A DNA stretch of 64,000 nt from Isoetes taiwanensis. Taxonomy: Eukaryota > Streptophyta > Lycopodiopsida > Isoetales > Isoetaceae. Shown here one piece after another: positions 1-10,090 of the stretch. The position numbers and the translations under genes are program-made. Position 1 is the stretch's first letter; every line of letters starts with the position of its first letter. The notes below the pieces were generated by a model. The model was not told the origin of the DNA. It ran no database searches and saw only the letters and a program-made list of their open reading frames with translations. Location of the stretch: NCBI GenBank assembly GCA_021234155.1, contig JAJEKV010000148.1, positions 1,138,616-1,202,615 of the forward strand, read 5' to 3'.

Positions 1-373
1 GAAACTAATAGCATAGCCTGGCTTAATCTCCGTGAGATAAGTAGGATTCTGCCCTCATACCAAAATTTTAGAGTCATCTAGGACCCAAACAGGAGCCCAC
101 CCCTCACAGAGTGCGCCAGGACCTTTTTCAAAGATTCTGAAAGTGCCTCTCGCGGACTGTATGAGTGGCCCGAGTTAAATAGCCCTACTCACCCCAACTA
201 CCTCCAAATTAGATGAAATTTGTTGCAATAGGACCATTAGAAAGTCCTTTAGATAATCATAATCCTAGATTACCTATCAAATACTTAGTAGGACCTTGAA
301 GTGATAGACATTCCCAAACCCTAAAAATTTCACAAATTAGGGTTCTGCCTATAAATATGACCACCACCCTCAT
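1..373 (+). other. Non-coding leader upstream of the retroelement ORFs, possible LTR remnant
   Basis: No coding signal is visible. A TATA-like element lies near the 3' end of this stretch, just before the first open frame. This would fit the U3/R part of an LTR or a promoter remnant. No matching second LTR copy was recognised downstream of the pol remnant, so the LTR reading is inference only. Confidence 0.3.
350..357 (+). promoter_or_regulatory. TATA-box-like element (TATAAATA)
   Basis: TATAAATA is followed about 25-30 bases later by a pyrimidine-rich stretch (CATCCTACACTCTCACAG) that could hold a transcription start. It precedes the first open frame of the retroelement. The motif is seen directly; promoter function is inferred. 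Confidence 0.35.
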
Positions 374-1989
374 TTGCATCCTACACTCTCACAGCTCACT
401 CCTCACTCCAAGGTGATTTTCCTACTCACAAAGGTGCTTGCATATCTGTTTGTTAACCCCATCCACATCAGTACAATGATCACTTTTTTATTTAGGCAAT
501 GGTACAGTGCCACTGCTCATGTGGCAGAGGCTGACATCAATTCTGTCTTCAATGTTTTCCAAAAGAAGATTGATGTGGATGCTAATGCCACATCATTCTA
601 TCAACACATCATGACAAAGTTCGAAGCCAAGATAGGCCCTTCTTTGGTAGAACTTCCCCCTTGCATAGGGTACTTTGCACCTAGAACAGCCCTTCGAGCA
701 GCACTGAAGGATGTTCCAAACATCGACAAATACTTAGAAAATAGAGCTGCTCCATGCCTGAGTATATGACCATATCTATAAACAGGAAGATATACTTCTC
801 GTACACTGCTCTTGTAGCCATCTTCTTGTCCCATAGAGGTCAAATCCAAATAGGAGAACCCTCCATTCAGCCAATGGACATAGAACCCACTGCCTCAGTG
901 GCAGAAGAGCAGCTGCTTTTAGAGTATGAGGGGTCAGAACAAGAGGAAGAGGAAGAAGAAGGACAAGGTTACAACATCGAAGACCTCATCGACGTTGACT
1001 CTATACAAGAACGGCAGCAAGCAGAAAAAGACCTTCAGGGCTTCGATGAAGGCTTGAGGGTGACAAGGACAGCTCCCCCCTGGGTTAGGCATCACCAGCC
1101 TAACCCCGGTCATCATCGAAGGCCAAGAGTACCTGATGCTACACGGCATAAAGAACCTCCCAGAGTGCAGAGACAAAGGGTATAGGTTGGATGAGCTCCT
1201 ACATCTTCTGCACCAATAGCCCGACCTCGATGACTTCATCGACCAGGAGATGCAAGACATCCCTATCAGCATCAGGGAAGCCCACACCTACACTGGGTGG
1301 TTATCATCCGACATCGAAGCCCACAACAGTATTCGGCAGATGATGACACAACAAGAGCTGCCTTCAGAGGAGGAATTCATCGCCATCCAGGAACGGATGG
1401 CATTAGGGGCAAGACAACAAGCGCACTCCTGCCCAGCTCCTCATCATCAACGCCAGCCGAGATCGAAAGAGACGAGATCAACTTGATCTCTTCCAAGTCC
1501 ATGTTTGCAGATTATAGGGACCTAACAGCAGCACCAGTGGATGAGTACTCCGCAAGGCACAGGACCGGCATCACAATCGGAGAAGAAGCAGCATAGGGAG
1601 GATACGACAAGGCCCTCAGGTTTTACCTTCCGCTCCTCACCAACGGAAGGGTAGCAGTGATACATTGGCAGTTCAACCCACGGGGAGAAGAAGGGGTGTT
1701 CATGCTTATTACCCTCTTGGGATTTGGTAGACATGCTCGGATGCCCCCGAACATCGACCACGTCATACTGGTGAAGAGGACAATAGCCCTGACCATCTTC
1801 GACTTCGCAGTTCCATACGGACATCAGGGCAGACTAGCCGTCACTGCGGCCTATACGTCGGATAGAAGGGTGGAACACCTAGTAACGGCACTGCAACATG
1901 ATATGCCCACCAACATTCTCAGGAACTTGGGACGTACGGTTGGTACAGCCCAAGTGAAGAAGTTCTTAGAAGACAGCCGACATATCTAA
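374..1989 (+). pseudogene. Unrecognised frameshifted ORF upstream of gag
   Basis: I do not recognise the product. Coding-like sequence runs across three frames: about 390-769, 754-1080, then another frame through about 1105-1440, and finally about 1590-1989. A TAG interrupts the third piece near 1217-1219. Visible features are an acidic run of Glu residues near 940-960 and a long continuous last segment containing the motif HWQFNPRGEEGVF. The pieces seem to be one ancestral protein of roughly 500 residues broken by small indels. It lies directly upstream of a recognisable gag on the same strand, so it may be an extra ORF of the same gypsy element. A captured host gene or an unrelated older insertion is also possible. 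No retroviral motif (zinc knuckle, protease or RT) is present. Confidence 0.4.
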
Positions 1990-2095
1990 GATTCCAAGAA
2001 TAGATTAAAAAATTTTCTTCTCTCTATTATTGATTGTAATAATATTGTACCTTATGAATATAATTGATGGTTTTATGAATGCTCTTTGATATATT
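1990..2095 (+). other. Spacer between the unknown ORF and gag
   Basis: AT-rich stretch of about 105 bases with no coding signal. It ends in TTTTGTCCCCAG just before the gag frame, which resembles a splice acceptor; that resemblance may be chance. Confidence 0.3.
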
Positions 2096-2730
2096 TTGTC
2101 CCCAGAAGAGGAGATATTCCAGTTGAGATCGGATATCCAGGAGATAAGAGCTTTGCTCACAGGGAGGGCAACAATTGCACTAGACCAAAACGTCCAGCTA
2201 CCTCAAACACCTGCTGGCAGAATAGCCAAGGCAAAGAAGAGAAACCGGAGAAGGAGCCCCCCAGCACAGATTCCTCCAACACCAGTTCTGACTCCGACTC
2301 AGCATCAGAGGAGCAGGATAATGATCAACAAGACCGCTAGAGAGGGTCCCAACCGTGATAGAGGCAGGAACGAGGCCGACTATAAGAAGAAAGTCGATTT
2401 CGCACTGAGCAATGTGTGGAAAGCTAAGAAGCTGGAATAGTTCGTAGGAGATAACAGATCAGGGATGGAAGCCGAGGCTTTGTTGGATGAGATGAGAGAA
2501 TATGGGAATGCTTATAGTACGAAAGATAAGGGCAAGGGCAGAGTAGCGACAGCAGACCTCAAGGGAGCGGCCAAACTTGGTGGAAAGACTATGCCAAGGC
2601 CCATGGGTTAAGCAGGAATAGCTGAGATTCAAGATACAAGATGTTCTCCAAGGCATTTAAGCATCACTACGTGCCGAAGGAACACAAGTGCCATATGATG
2701 CATCAGTTTTACAGGTTGGAGCAAGGCAAT
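2096..2730 (+). pseudogene. Gypsy gag (capsid) remnant
   Basis: Gag forms the retrotransposon's virus-like particle. The first ~115 residues (to 2440) are a charged, Pro/Arg-rich N-terminal region. After a stop and a frameshift the sequence still reads like the Retrotrans_gag domain: a WWKDYAKAHG-type segment near 2575-2610, then a Lys/His-rich segment with KHHYVPKEHK and FYRLEQGN near 2660-2730. These match the W...F..Y.P......F..L.QG pattern of the family. The reading frame changes at least twice between 2440 and 2640. Coding signal stops at an AT-rich AATAAATAAATAAATTTATT junction. It cannot encode an intact capsid. Confidence 0.65.
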
Positions 2731-3317
2731 AAATAAATAAATTTATTAATCATGCTTCTTGAGACCCTAATGGGCATGAAGCAGCAAATACAATGAATTC
2801 ATATTACTTCCAATAGAAGTTGTCTATGATTATCAACTTCCAACAAGAAATTCCCCAATCTGTTAGGATCAATTTGCAAAAGCGAAAAAAAGTTTGTTTT
2901 GTCAATATGGTATTCCTCTCGAATTCCTTGATAGCAGCTACAGATAAGAAAAATATGAGATTCATTCGTCAATCTTACCTGAGTTGCATAGTGTGCACAA
3001 TCGATCTTCCCTGGGAATATTATGCCAACGTCCAGTTTCAATCTTCAAGTTGTGAGAGCTAGTTTTGTATTTTTGCTATAACTCTTCTCGCCCTTTTGGA
3101 AATATGGGATCTAATGTAATCCTGGGATTAACTTCGTTCTTGTAAAATGTAAACCTTATCCCTTGTTTCTGCCACATCTGATCCACAACTTTTGTTTGGA
3201 CTAGTTCGCGAATGCCAACATCTGTATCTGACCAATCTTGTTCTCTAATATTCCATCTCTGACATCATTCCATCATATCTCTATATCATCCCTTAAGCTT
3301 AGATTCTTCAAGTTCTT
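2731..3317. other. Non-retroviral stretch interrupting gag
   Basis: This separates the capsid part of gag from its zinc knuckle. It begins with an AATA-rich run at 2731-2750. An 80-codon frame (2820-3062 on the + strand, with an overlapping one on the - strand) resembles nothing I know. It may be a small insertion or a degraded gag segment; no terminal repeats were found. Confidence 0.35.
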
Positions 3318-3799
3318 GCAGTCCATTCCGAAGGTGAAGAGACCAGAGTACATAGAAAAGCAGTTGTGCTTCAGATGCTTCTAACTGGGACATCGAACAC
3401 ACGACTCTCCCTTTGTGATGAATGCGGCACTAGCAGAGCTAGGAGGATGGGAGACACCCTCGGAGAAGGGAAAAAAAGATGTGACTACATCCAGCATGAG
3501 TGCCACATCTTTGCTGCCATTGACTTCGAGAATGCCGAGAGTAAATATCAAATCATCTCGACAATTGAAAAAGTCAAAGCCAAGTCAAAGTCCTTCATAG
3601 TGTTGATAGACACGGGGAGCACCTATAATTTTGCTTCGCCAAGGATGGTAGAGTTGTTGAAGCTGAAGCCTTTGAAGTCCAAGCCTAGGCCTGTTGTGTT
3701 AGCAAGTGGGGCAATCCGACACACAGCAAGGAAAAGGATCAACTTCGACATAGACTTGCCAAATATCAACGTTGGAATGGGAGCAGAAGTGATGAATAT
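3318..3799 (+). pseudogene. Gypsy zinc knuckle and N-terminal half of the aspartic protease
   Basis: The nucleocapsid knuckle is at 3367-3411: CFRCF, a stop, then LGHRTHDSP. This fits Cys-X2-Cys-X4-His-X4-Cys, but the last Cys is Ser and a TAA sits inside the motif. In another frame the protease follows, with the active-site tetrad DTGS (codons 3609-3620) in the context VLIDTGSTYNF. This family uses that Asp in a homodimeric aspartic protease that cleaves the polyprotein. The protein runs to about 3799, where a large insertion cuts it; the C-terminal half resumes after 6227. The knuckle stop, the lost Cys and the frameshift make it non-functional. Confidence 0.8.
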
Positions 3800-5376
3800 G
3801 TAGCACTATAACAGGGGGTTAATTTTGTATTTTTGTACGCTTTTCACTAAGGTTTTGCTATGATTTTGTGGTGTATTTTAATTGATGTACTAATGCGTAC
3901 ATCTAGAGTGCGCATACGCTTTCATTATTTTTTATGGCAATTAGACAATGGTTTAACCCCTTTGAAAAAAAAAATTTGTAATATGGCATGCAAGGCTCGG
4001 GAACTGTTACTTTACGGTTCTCTAGAAGGTAGCTTCCCGACCCTATAATTCGACGCGGTGCCCTCTCGAATCGTCTGCTGTTCTTCGATCTGCAGTAGAA
4101 TTTTTTTCTCTTGCCTGCTTGAGGCGTTTATTGCAGGGTTTAGTTGTCTTCGAGCCGTTATCTGCTCCATTTTGTCTTGGCTATATCAAAGGAGTTATGG
4201 CGGTTGTTGCGTGGGGTTGTTGGTCTCGAGCACTAGTCTTCAAGCATCTTGTTTCGCCTCTGGTTATCAACGGCCATCATAGGTTTTCTTGTAAAGATTA
4301 TTTTCGGCTCTGTTATTCCGGTTTGAAGGGCTTCGACCATGTTTTATCCTTTAAGTTTTTCCCTCTAGCAATGGTGCAGAACCATGGAGGGATTGGACGA
4401 AGGTGGAAAAAAAGAATTAGGTTGCATAAGTTAGAGATCGATTTTCATGGGTGGGAATTCTTCACTCGTCCTAAGGCGGCATGCACTTATGAAAACTGTA
4501 AGTCCTTTTTTGTTACATTTCAATATTTCATCCAAAGTTCTAGGTCTCCAAAATTCTTTGAAAAAGATGCATCACAAACAAATTTCGATGGCATTTCAAT
4601 GTATATTTTCTCTATCTGGGCAAGACTACGAATTTGGCATCTATATAAGGGCTAGTTAAATTGTATGAACAACAGGCTTTGGTTAAAAAGCTTCACAAGT
4701 GATTTTTCCTGCTTGTAGTGATGCTCTTATGCAGTGGCCTGAAGCTTCCAAATCGGCAGTGTAAGAAGGTACATGGTTTTTTCTCATAGCAATCATTCAT
4801 CCTCCAAGAATGGCCATCTATCTTTTAAAAACTTAGTAACGGACCGTGACCATGCATTGCATCATGCATTGGATCTCATTGGAGTTGAATTTTGCAGAGC
4901 TAGTGGGTAAGCACCATCTAAGTTACCCTTTTGAAAGCGTCTACCTGGAAGACCTCTATATGAGATTAGACAATGTTCATGCACCAATTTTCCTTAAGTC
5001 TTTTGAATGATCAATTCCATTTGGAAGATGCGTGACTGGTCTACCCGACAAATTGAAGTCTTTTGTATTCCGGTGGCTCAGAACAAATTGAAGCTTCTAA
5101 TTGATTACATGGTTGGAGAAGCCATGGATTCGTCCGGTGTACTGAACTGGAGTGGTTTAGGATGACACATTTATTTATATGATAAAATTGCATTCACAAG
5201 AGATTGTTAGCTATTAACACTTATGCATATCATATTAGCAAGTCTACCTTGGCTCAATCCATATCATATGCGTGCAGGGAGCAGATAAGAGGCGTTGTAA
5301 ATAAGAGGAGCTGCATAAATAGAAGCACCTCAGATACTTACATGCATGCAAGTAGACGGTATTACACTGGGTATTT

Positions 5377-5533
5377 GAGATGGATCTTTATCTCCATAAC
5401 GATTCTGGTTCTGCACAAATTTAACTCTCCAATTGTATTGTTGCACCTCATATAATTACATATATGCAACAAGTAGAAGGTGCTATGGCTATGCTATGGC
5501 TATTTGAGATGGATCCTTATATCCATAACGATT
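5377..5533 (+). repeat. Short direct repeat, about 120 bp apart
   Basis: The segment around TATTTGAGATGGATC and CCATAACGATT occurs near 5379-5405 and again near 5500-5530 with a few substitutions. A small duplicated GTGGGTCCAAT follows near 5597-5622. Both lie inside the 2.4 kb insertion and suggest local slippage or unequal exchange. Confidence 0.5.
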
Positions 5534-5809
5534 TTCATTCTGACATAAATGAAACTCTATGACGTACTACTATATGACATCAATGTCTATATCTATGTGG
5601 GTCCAATGTGTATGTGGGTCCAATTCTCACGTGGCTTAATTTTATATACTAAAAATAATGGTTTTGCTTATACATCCTTTTGTTTGTTTTGTAATGGTTA
5701 TGCTGTAATTTATAATAAAATCTCTTATATCGTACATAATTTGTACTTAAGTTATCATAGAGTTCATTTGTATCTAGAAGATTTATTTGTATGCACGTCG
5801 ATGTTTTTA

Positions 5810-5837
5810 GGCCCCGAAGGGGCCAAATTTTTTTTTA
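5810..5837 (+). repeat. GC-rich hairpin followed by a T-run
   Basis: GGCCCC (5810-5815), a three-base loop and GGGGCC (5819-5824) form a 6-bp GC stem, followed by AAA and a run of nine Ts. The shape resembles an intrinsic terminator, but in a nuclear plant context this is probably just structure. It sits four bases outside the left arm of the fold-back element. Confidence 0.5.
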
Positions 5838-5840
5838 TAG

Positions 5841-6227
5841 CAATATAACCATTACATTTTACACTTTGAAATTAAAATCCCCCTTAAACCCCCTTTGGTT
5901 TGGGTGCATATTCACACGGGGGGTGACTCCGGGCATCGAGAGCTGTTGGATAGGCATATTCACCCCTTATTCCTTAATCTACACCGTACACAAAGTTCCT
6001 CATTTGTGGGGTATGGATGTATAAGATTTGGTATACTGTATAACAAGATTTGCAAAATACTATAAGATTTGAGGTAATGTACTATATGGTGTTGATTTTA
6101 TACGTGCAAAACATAATTTTAGGCGCTCTCGCTGCCCTACGTCACCCCCCGTGTGAATATGCACCCAAACCAAAGGGGGTTTAAGGGGGATTTTAATTTC
6201 AAAGTGTAAAATGTAATGGTTATATTG
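5841..6227. mobile_element. Fold-back (MITE-like) element with 87-bp perfect inverted arms
   Basis: Positions 5841-5927 are the exact reverse complement of 6141-6227 (87 of 87 by eye). A further ~15 positions on each side match imperfectly, giving arms of about 103 bp around a ~180-base loop. The arms begin CAATATAACC and contain C- and G-runs. The element has no coding capacity, is about 387 bp, and its right arm also forms the right edge of the larger insertion. Perfect arms suggest recent formation or gene conversion, in contrast to the decayed host element. Confidence 0.85.
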
Positions 6228-6645
6228 ACATCGGCAAGTATGACTTGATCATAGGCATAGAATACTTTGGCCCGACTGGAGCTATGATTGATTATGGGAA
6301 GCGGAAAGTCACTTTAACGACGCTAAATGGCAAAGTCATTGAGATAACAGGTAAAGATGTCACCCCAATCATGCAATGCATGTCTAGTAAGAAATTACTT
6401 AGATGTATAAAGAAGAAGCAAGTGGCGATGTCTTTAAGCTCGAAGTTGAGGAGCCAGAAATAGAGGAAGACAAGGAGGCCAAAGCATTGAACAAGCTGCC
6501 AAAGCCAATAGCCAAGCTAGTGAAGGAATTTCATGATTTGATCCTGAATGAGATCAAGCAACTTCTACCTTACAGGGGAGTCGAATGTGAAATAGCACAT
6601 AGCCAGGGACTAAGCCAACACGTAAGGCACCTTACAGAACTAGTA
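6226..6645 (+). pseudogene. C-terminal protease half and protease-RT linker of the gypsy pol
   Basis: The frame resumes with DIGKYDLIIGIEYFGPTG, the flap/C-terminal region of a gypsy protease, and continues as a Lys-rich linker to about 6463. After a frameshift, an acidic linker follows (about 6403-6540), then a segment in another frame with PGTKPTRKAPYRTS (about 6599-6640). This is the classic 'PG(T/S)xP..k.PYR.S' entry to gypsy RT. The expected continuation ([13 protein letters not shown]) appears only at about 8503, so the pyrimidine-rich block is an insertion between two adjacent codons of the ancestral pol. Confidence 0.75.
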
Positions 6646-8500
6646 ATGGTACCCAGCCTTGCTGGGCATAAATTAGGAACCTTTAATTTCTTTCTTTTTT
6701 GATTCTCCTTTTTTTTTTCTAACCCCCTTCTCCCTCCCTTTGCCTTCCCTTTCCCCTTGCCCTTTTTTTTTTCTTTTTTTCTTATCAGTTTTTTCCCTTC
6801 CTTTTTATCTTTCCACGCTCTTCCCATTTTTCCACTACTCTTTTCCCCTTCCTCTTCCTTTTCCTTTTCCTTTTCCTTTTCCTTTTCCTTTTCCTTTTCT
6901 CTTTCCCGTTTCTCATGCATTTTTTTCGTTCTCTTTTGCTTACCTTTTCATGTGCCCTTTTCTTCCTTTCCCCAGCCTCTTCCTCTTGATCACGTGCCCT
7001 TTTCCCCATCTCTTTTCCCATTTCTCTCTCCCCTTTTCCTCATGCTCTTTTTGCTTTCCTTTCTCCTTATTCCGCTTCCATTTTCCTTTAAACTTCCCGT
7101 TTCATATTTTCCCCACCTTTTTGCTTTGCGCTGTTCCCTTTTTCCCTTTCCTTTCTCTTTCCCCTTCCTTTACATTTTCCCTTTCCCGTTCCCTATCCCT
7201 TTTCATATGCCTCTTTCCATTCCCTTTTCTCAACCTTTTTTATGTACCTTTTTTCCTTCTTTCCCCATCCTCTTCCCCCTTTTCCCCTTTCCACTTTCTC
7301 CTTTCTTGTTTCTTTTTTCTTTTCCCTTTCCCATACTCTTTTTCCCTTTTTTCTATTTCCTCACCCTTTCCCTCTTCCCTTTTTTCTCGTGCCCTTTTCT
7401 CCTTCCTCTTTTCCTCTTTTCATATTCCTTGCTCCCTACCCTTTGTCTATTCTACTTTCCCCCCACCCTTTTCCTCCTTTTTCCATCCTTTCCCTCTTCC
7501 TTTTTCTCAACGCTCTTTTTGCTTCCGTTTTTCTCTTTCTTTACCCTTTCTCTCTTTCCTTTTTTTCACGCCCTTTCCTTTTTTCTCCTTTTCTCGTTCC
7601 CTTTTCCCAAGTTCTCTTTTGCCCTTTCCCCCTCTCTTTTCCTTTTTACTTTCCTTTTTCCCATGGACTTTGCAACCTTTTCTTATTTTCCCTTACATTT
7701 TTCTCCTTTTCTCACCCTTACTTCTTACCCTTCTCGCGGTGCCCTTTTTCCTTTCCCTTTCCCTTTCCCCCTCACCTATTCTATTCCTTTTTCTATTTCC
7801 TTTTATCTTTCCCTTTTTCCTTTTCTCCTTCTCTTTCCTTTTTCCTCTTACCTTTCTTTTATTCCTTTTCCCTTTTCTCTTTCATCGTTCTTCCTTTTCC
7901 CTTCCCCTTTTCCTTTTTCCTTTTCCCTTTCATCGTTTTTCCTTTTCCCTTCCCCTTTTCCTTTTCCCTTTTCCCTTTCATCGTTTTTCCTTTTCCCTTC
8001 CCCTTTTCCTTTTCCCTTTTCCCTTTCATCGTTTTTCCTTTTCCCTTCCCCTTTTCCTTTTCCTTTTCCCTTTCCCTTTTCGTTTTTTCCTTTTCCTTTC
8101 CCTTTTTCCTTTTCCCCTTTCCCTTTTCCCTTTTCCCCTTTTCCCTTTTCCCCTTTTTCCTTTTCCTTTTCCTTTTCCCTTTTCCCTTTTCCCTTTCATC
8201 GTTCTTCCTTTTCCTTCCCCTTTTCCTTTGCCCTTTTCCCCTTTTCCCTTTCATCGTTTTCCTTTTCCCTTCCCTTTTCCTTTTCCCTTTTCCCTTTTCC
8301 CTTTCATCGTTTTTCCTTTTCCCTTTTCCCTTTTCCTTTTCCTTTTCCTTTTTCCTTTTCCCTTTCATATTGAAGCCATAGTCAAGATGAAATTTTAGTT
8401 GAAGACACGCACACATCATCTCCACCATTGGTCAATCAAATCCTCGACCGTCCAATTTAGGGCTCCATTGAAGACACACGCTATAATTTTATAATATTAA
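6646..8500 (+). repeat. ~1.7 kb polypyrimidine (C/T) tract inserted in pol
   Basis: From about 6686 to 8367 the + strand is almost only C and T, mainly CCTTTT/CCCTTTT units, with scattered A and G. Non-pyrimidine flanks (6646-6685 and 8368-8500) belong to the insertion, because recognisable pol stops at about 6640 and restarts at about 8501. Long open frames across it (for example 6740-8398) only reflect the absence of purine-containing stop codons. Such mirror-like tracts can form triplex (H-DNA) and stall polymerases; that is general knowledge, not shown here. Confidence 0.9.
7861..8367 (+). repeat. Minisatellite within the pyrimidine tract, CATCGTT-punctuated units
   Basis: CTTTCATCGTT recurs near 7882, 7931, 7979 and 8027, giving a regular ~49-bp unit. 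It recurs again near 8197, 8251 and 8304 with longer spacing. The tract ends at a related CTTTCATATTG near 8363. The last third of the tract is therefore a higher-order tandem repeat rather than a simple microsatellite, consistent with expansion by unequal exchange or replication slippage. Confidence 0.8.
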
Positions 8501-9721
8501 GATGTCACCTCAGGAGTTGACGGAATTAAAGAAACAATTGCATTGCTAGACCTAGGGCTTATAAAACCTAACGTCTCTTCGTTCGGGGCGCCAATCTTTT
8601 TTATCAAGACGAAAAATGGAAGTCTCAGAATGTGCATTGACTATCGTCAATTGAACAAGTACACCATCAAGAACAAGTATGTGCTGCCTCGATTAGATGA
8701 TTTGATGGATCAGCTGCAGGGAGCGAAAGTTTTCTCCAAGATAGACTTGAGGTCAAGCTACCATCAGATTAAAATCAAGGAAGAAGACATTCATAAGACT
8801 GCATTCAGGATAAGATATGGCCATTACGAGTTCACAGTGATGTCGTTTGAGTTGTCCAATTCCCCAACAACATTCATGAGGCTCATGAACGACGTTTTTT
8901 GTGAGTTCCTAGACACATTCATCATAGTTTTCTTTGATGACATTCTAGTTTACAGCAAATCCTTGGAGGAGCATGCCCAACGCTTGAGGAAGGTACTTGA
9001 AAACTTGAGGAGGCATCAACTTTATGTCAAGCTATCCAAATGTCACTTCATGACAGAAAGAGTAGAGTACTTGAGGCATGTAATCACAGAGATTTCCACT
9101 GACCCTGCCAAGATTGAAGCGGTAATTGATTGGCCAGCACCGAAGAACATCCATGAAGTGAGGAGCTTCCTCGACTTAGCAGGATGTTAAAAAAAGTTCG
9201 TCAGGAATTTTGCAAAGATAGCAGCACCGTTAACGGACCTCACCAAAGTAGAGAAGATAAAAGATTGGGCGAGTCATTCACAAAAGAAGGCACATGCATC
9301 GTTTGAGACATTGAAGGAAACTCTAATGATTGCCCCAGTCTTAATATTGCTGGATCCAGAGAAAGATAAGTTGGTGGCAACTGATGCTAGCAAGATTGCG
9401 ATAGTAGCGGTCTTGATGCAAGAGGAGAGGGTGGTAGCGTATGATTCAAGGAAAATGAACGATGCCGAAATGCGCTACCCAACCCACGACCAAGAGCTGT
9501 TAGCAGTGGTGAGAGCATTGAGAATATGAAGGCACTATCTATTGGTAAGGAAGTTCCATTTAGATATGAACCATCAGAGTCTACAGTACGTCTTCACCCA
9601 ACCACATCTCAACATAAGACAAAGGAGATGGATGGAGTTCCTGGAGGAGTACGATTTTGACATCGTGTACAAGCCAGACAAGCTCAACGTGGTTGCGGAT
9701 GCACTCTCAAGGCACCCTTGA
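8501..9721 (+). pseudogene. Gypsy reverse transcriptase and RNase H remnant
   Basis: RT copies the element RNA into DNA and RNase H removes the RNA. After [13 protein letters not shown] and a small frameshift, RT reads continuously from 8543. It has the fingers motif [11 protein letters not shown], the palm segment [11 protein letters not shown], a degenerate thumb entry ([11 protein letters not shown], usually LTNAPATF), and the catalytic box FFDDILVYS with the Asp pair at 8936-8941. A TAA (9188-9190) interrupts the connection domain. RNase H follows (TDASKIAIVAV near 9380, then QELLAVVRAL). The usual third catalytic Asp in TDH is Asn (MNH). A TGA at 9527-9529 replaces the Trp of the 'RALxxWRHYL' motif. 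It ends at KLNVVADALSRHP and a stop near 9719. Confidence 0.92.
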
Positions 9722-10090
9722 CGACAAGAATCCATTGCAATGCCATATCAACGCTCACCAGTGAGTTGGGCAAGAAGATGGAAGAGATATTGCCAACGGA
9801 CCGAGTCTTTAAGGAAGCATGGGCAAGCCTTTCTAAGGAGGCAAGAACGGACAAAGAGAGGAAAACCTTCAAACATTTTAATAAGGTAACCTATTGTACC
9901 CTAAGAACAAATTGTGCCTACCAGAGTCATCCGGAATCAGGAAATTAATACTCCATGATACGCACAATAGCCCAATCGCCGGCCATGCAGGTTTCATGAA
10001 AACCTACTTCAAGATAAGAAGTAGCTACTAATGGCCCGGCATAAAGAAGCAGATAGCCAAGTACATTCGAACCTATGTCCATTAAGAAAT
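9722..10090 (+). pseudogene. Gypsy integrase N-terminal (H2C2) fragment
   Basis: Past the RNase H end the + strand reads through a ~150-base spacer region. It then shows LCLPESSGIRKLILHDTHN and IAGHAGFMKTYFKI (about 9914-10015), followed by a stop and WPGIKKQIAKYI. This matches the H2C2 zinc-binding N-terminus of gypsy integrases (LP..IR..+L...H....GH.G..+T......YWPG). The second Tyr before WPG is a stop, and the Cys-Cys segment is degenerate. The catalytic DDE core is absent after about 10090, so this is a 3'-truncated copy. Confidence 0.75.

Larger units (their letters stand above)
3804..6227. mobile_element. ~2.4 kb insertion inside the gypsy protease, termini resembling each other
   Basis: Protease coding stops near 3799 and resumes in the expected place at about 6228 (DIGKYDLIIGIE). 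The left edge reads CACTATAAC (3804-3812). The right edge, in reverse complement, reads CAATATAAC (6219-6227), 8 of 9 matching, and weaker similarity continues inward. No transposase was recognised. Open frames at 4119-4655 (178 codons) and 5204-5848 resemble no family I know. The exact edges are uncertain: a short ATAT/TAT direct repeat (3796-3799 and 6222-6225) would restore the protease frame but conflicts with the arm end. A non-autonomous DNA transposon is the likeliest identity. Confidence 0.6.

Noticed and set aside
5810-5837. Bacterial rho-independent terminator
   Set aside because: Shape fits, but no bacterial or plastid gene lies upstream and the region is nuclear transposon DNA.
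6740-8398. 552-codon and overlapping 538- and 379-codon open frames, Phe/Ser/Pro/Leu-rich
   Set aside because: They exist only because the C/T tract lacks the purines needed for stop codons; all three frames are open and no domain is visible.
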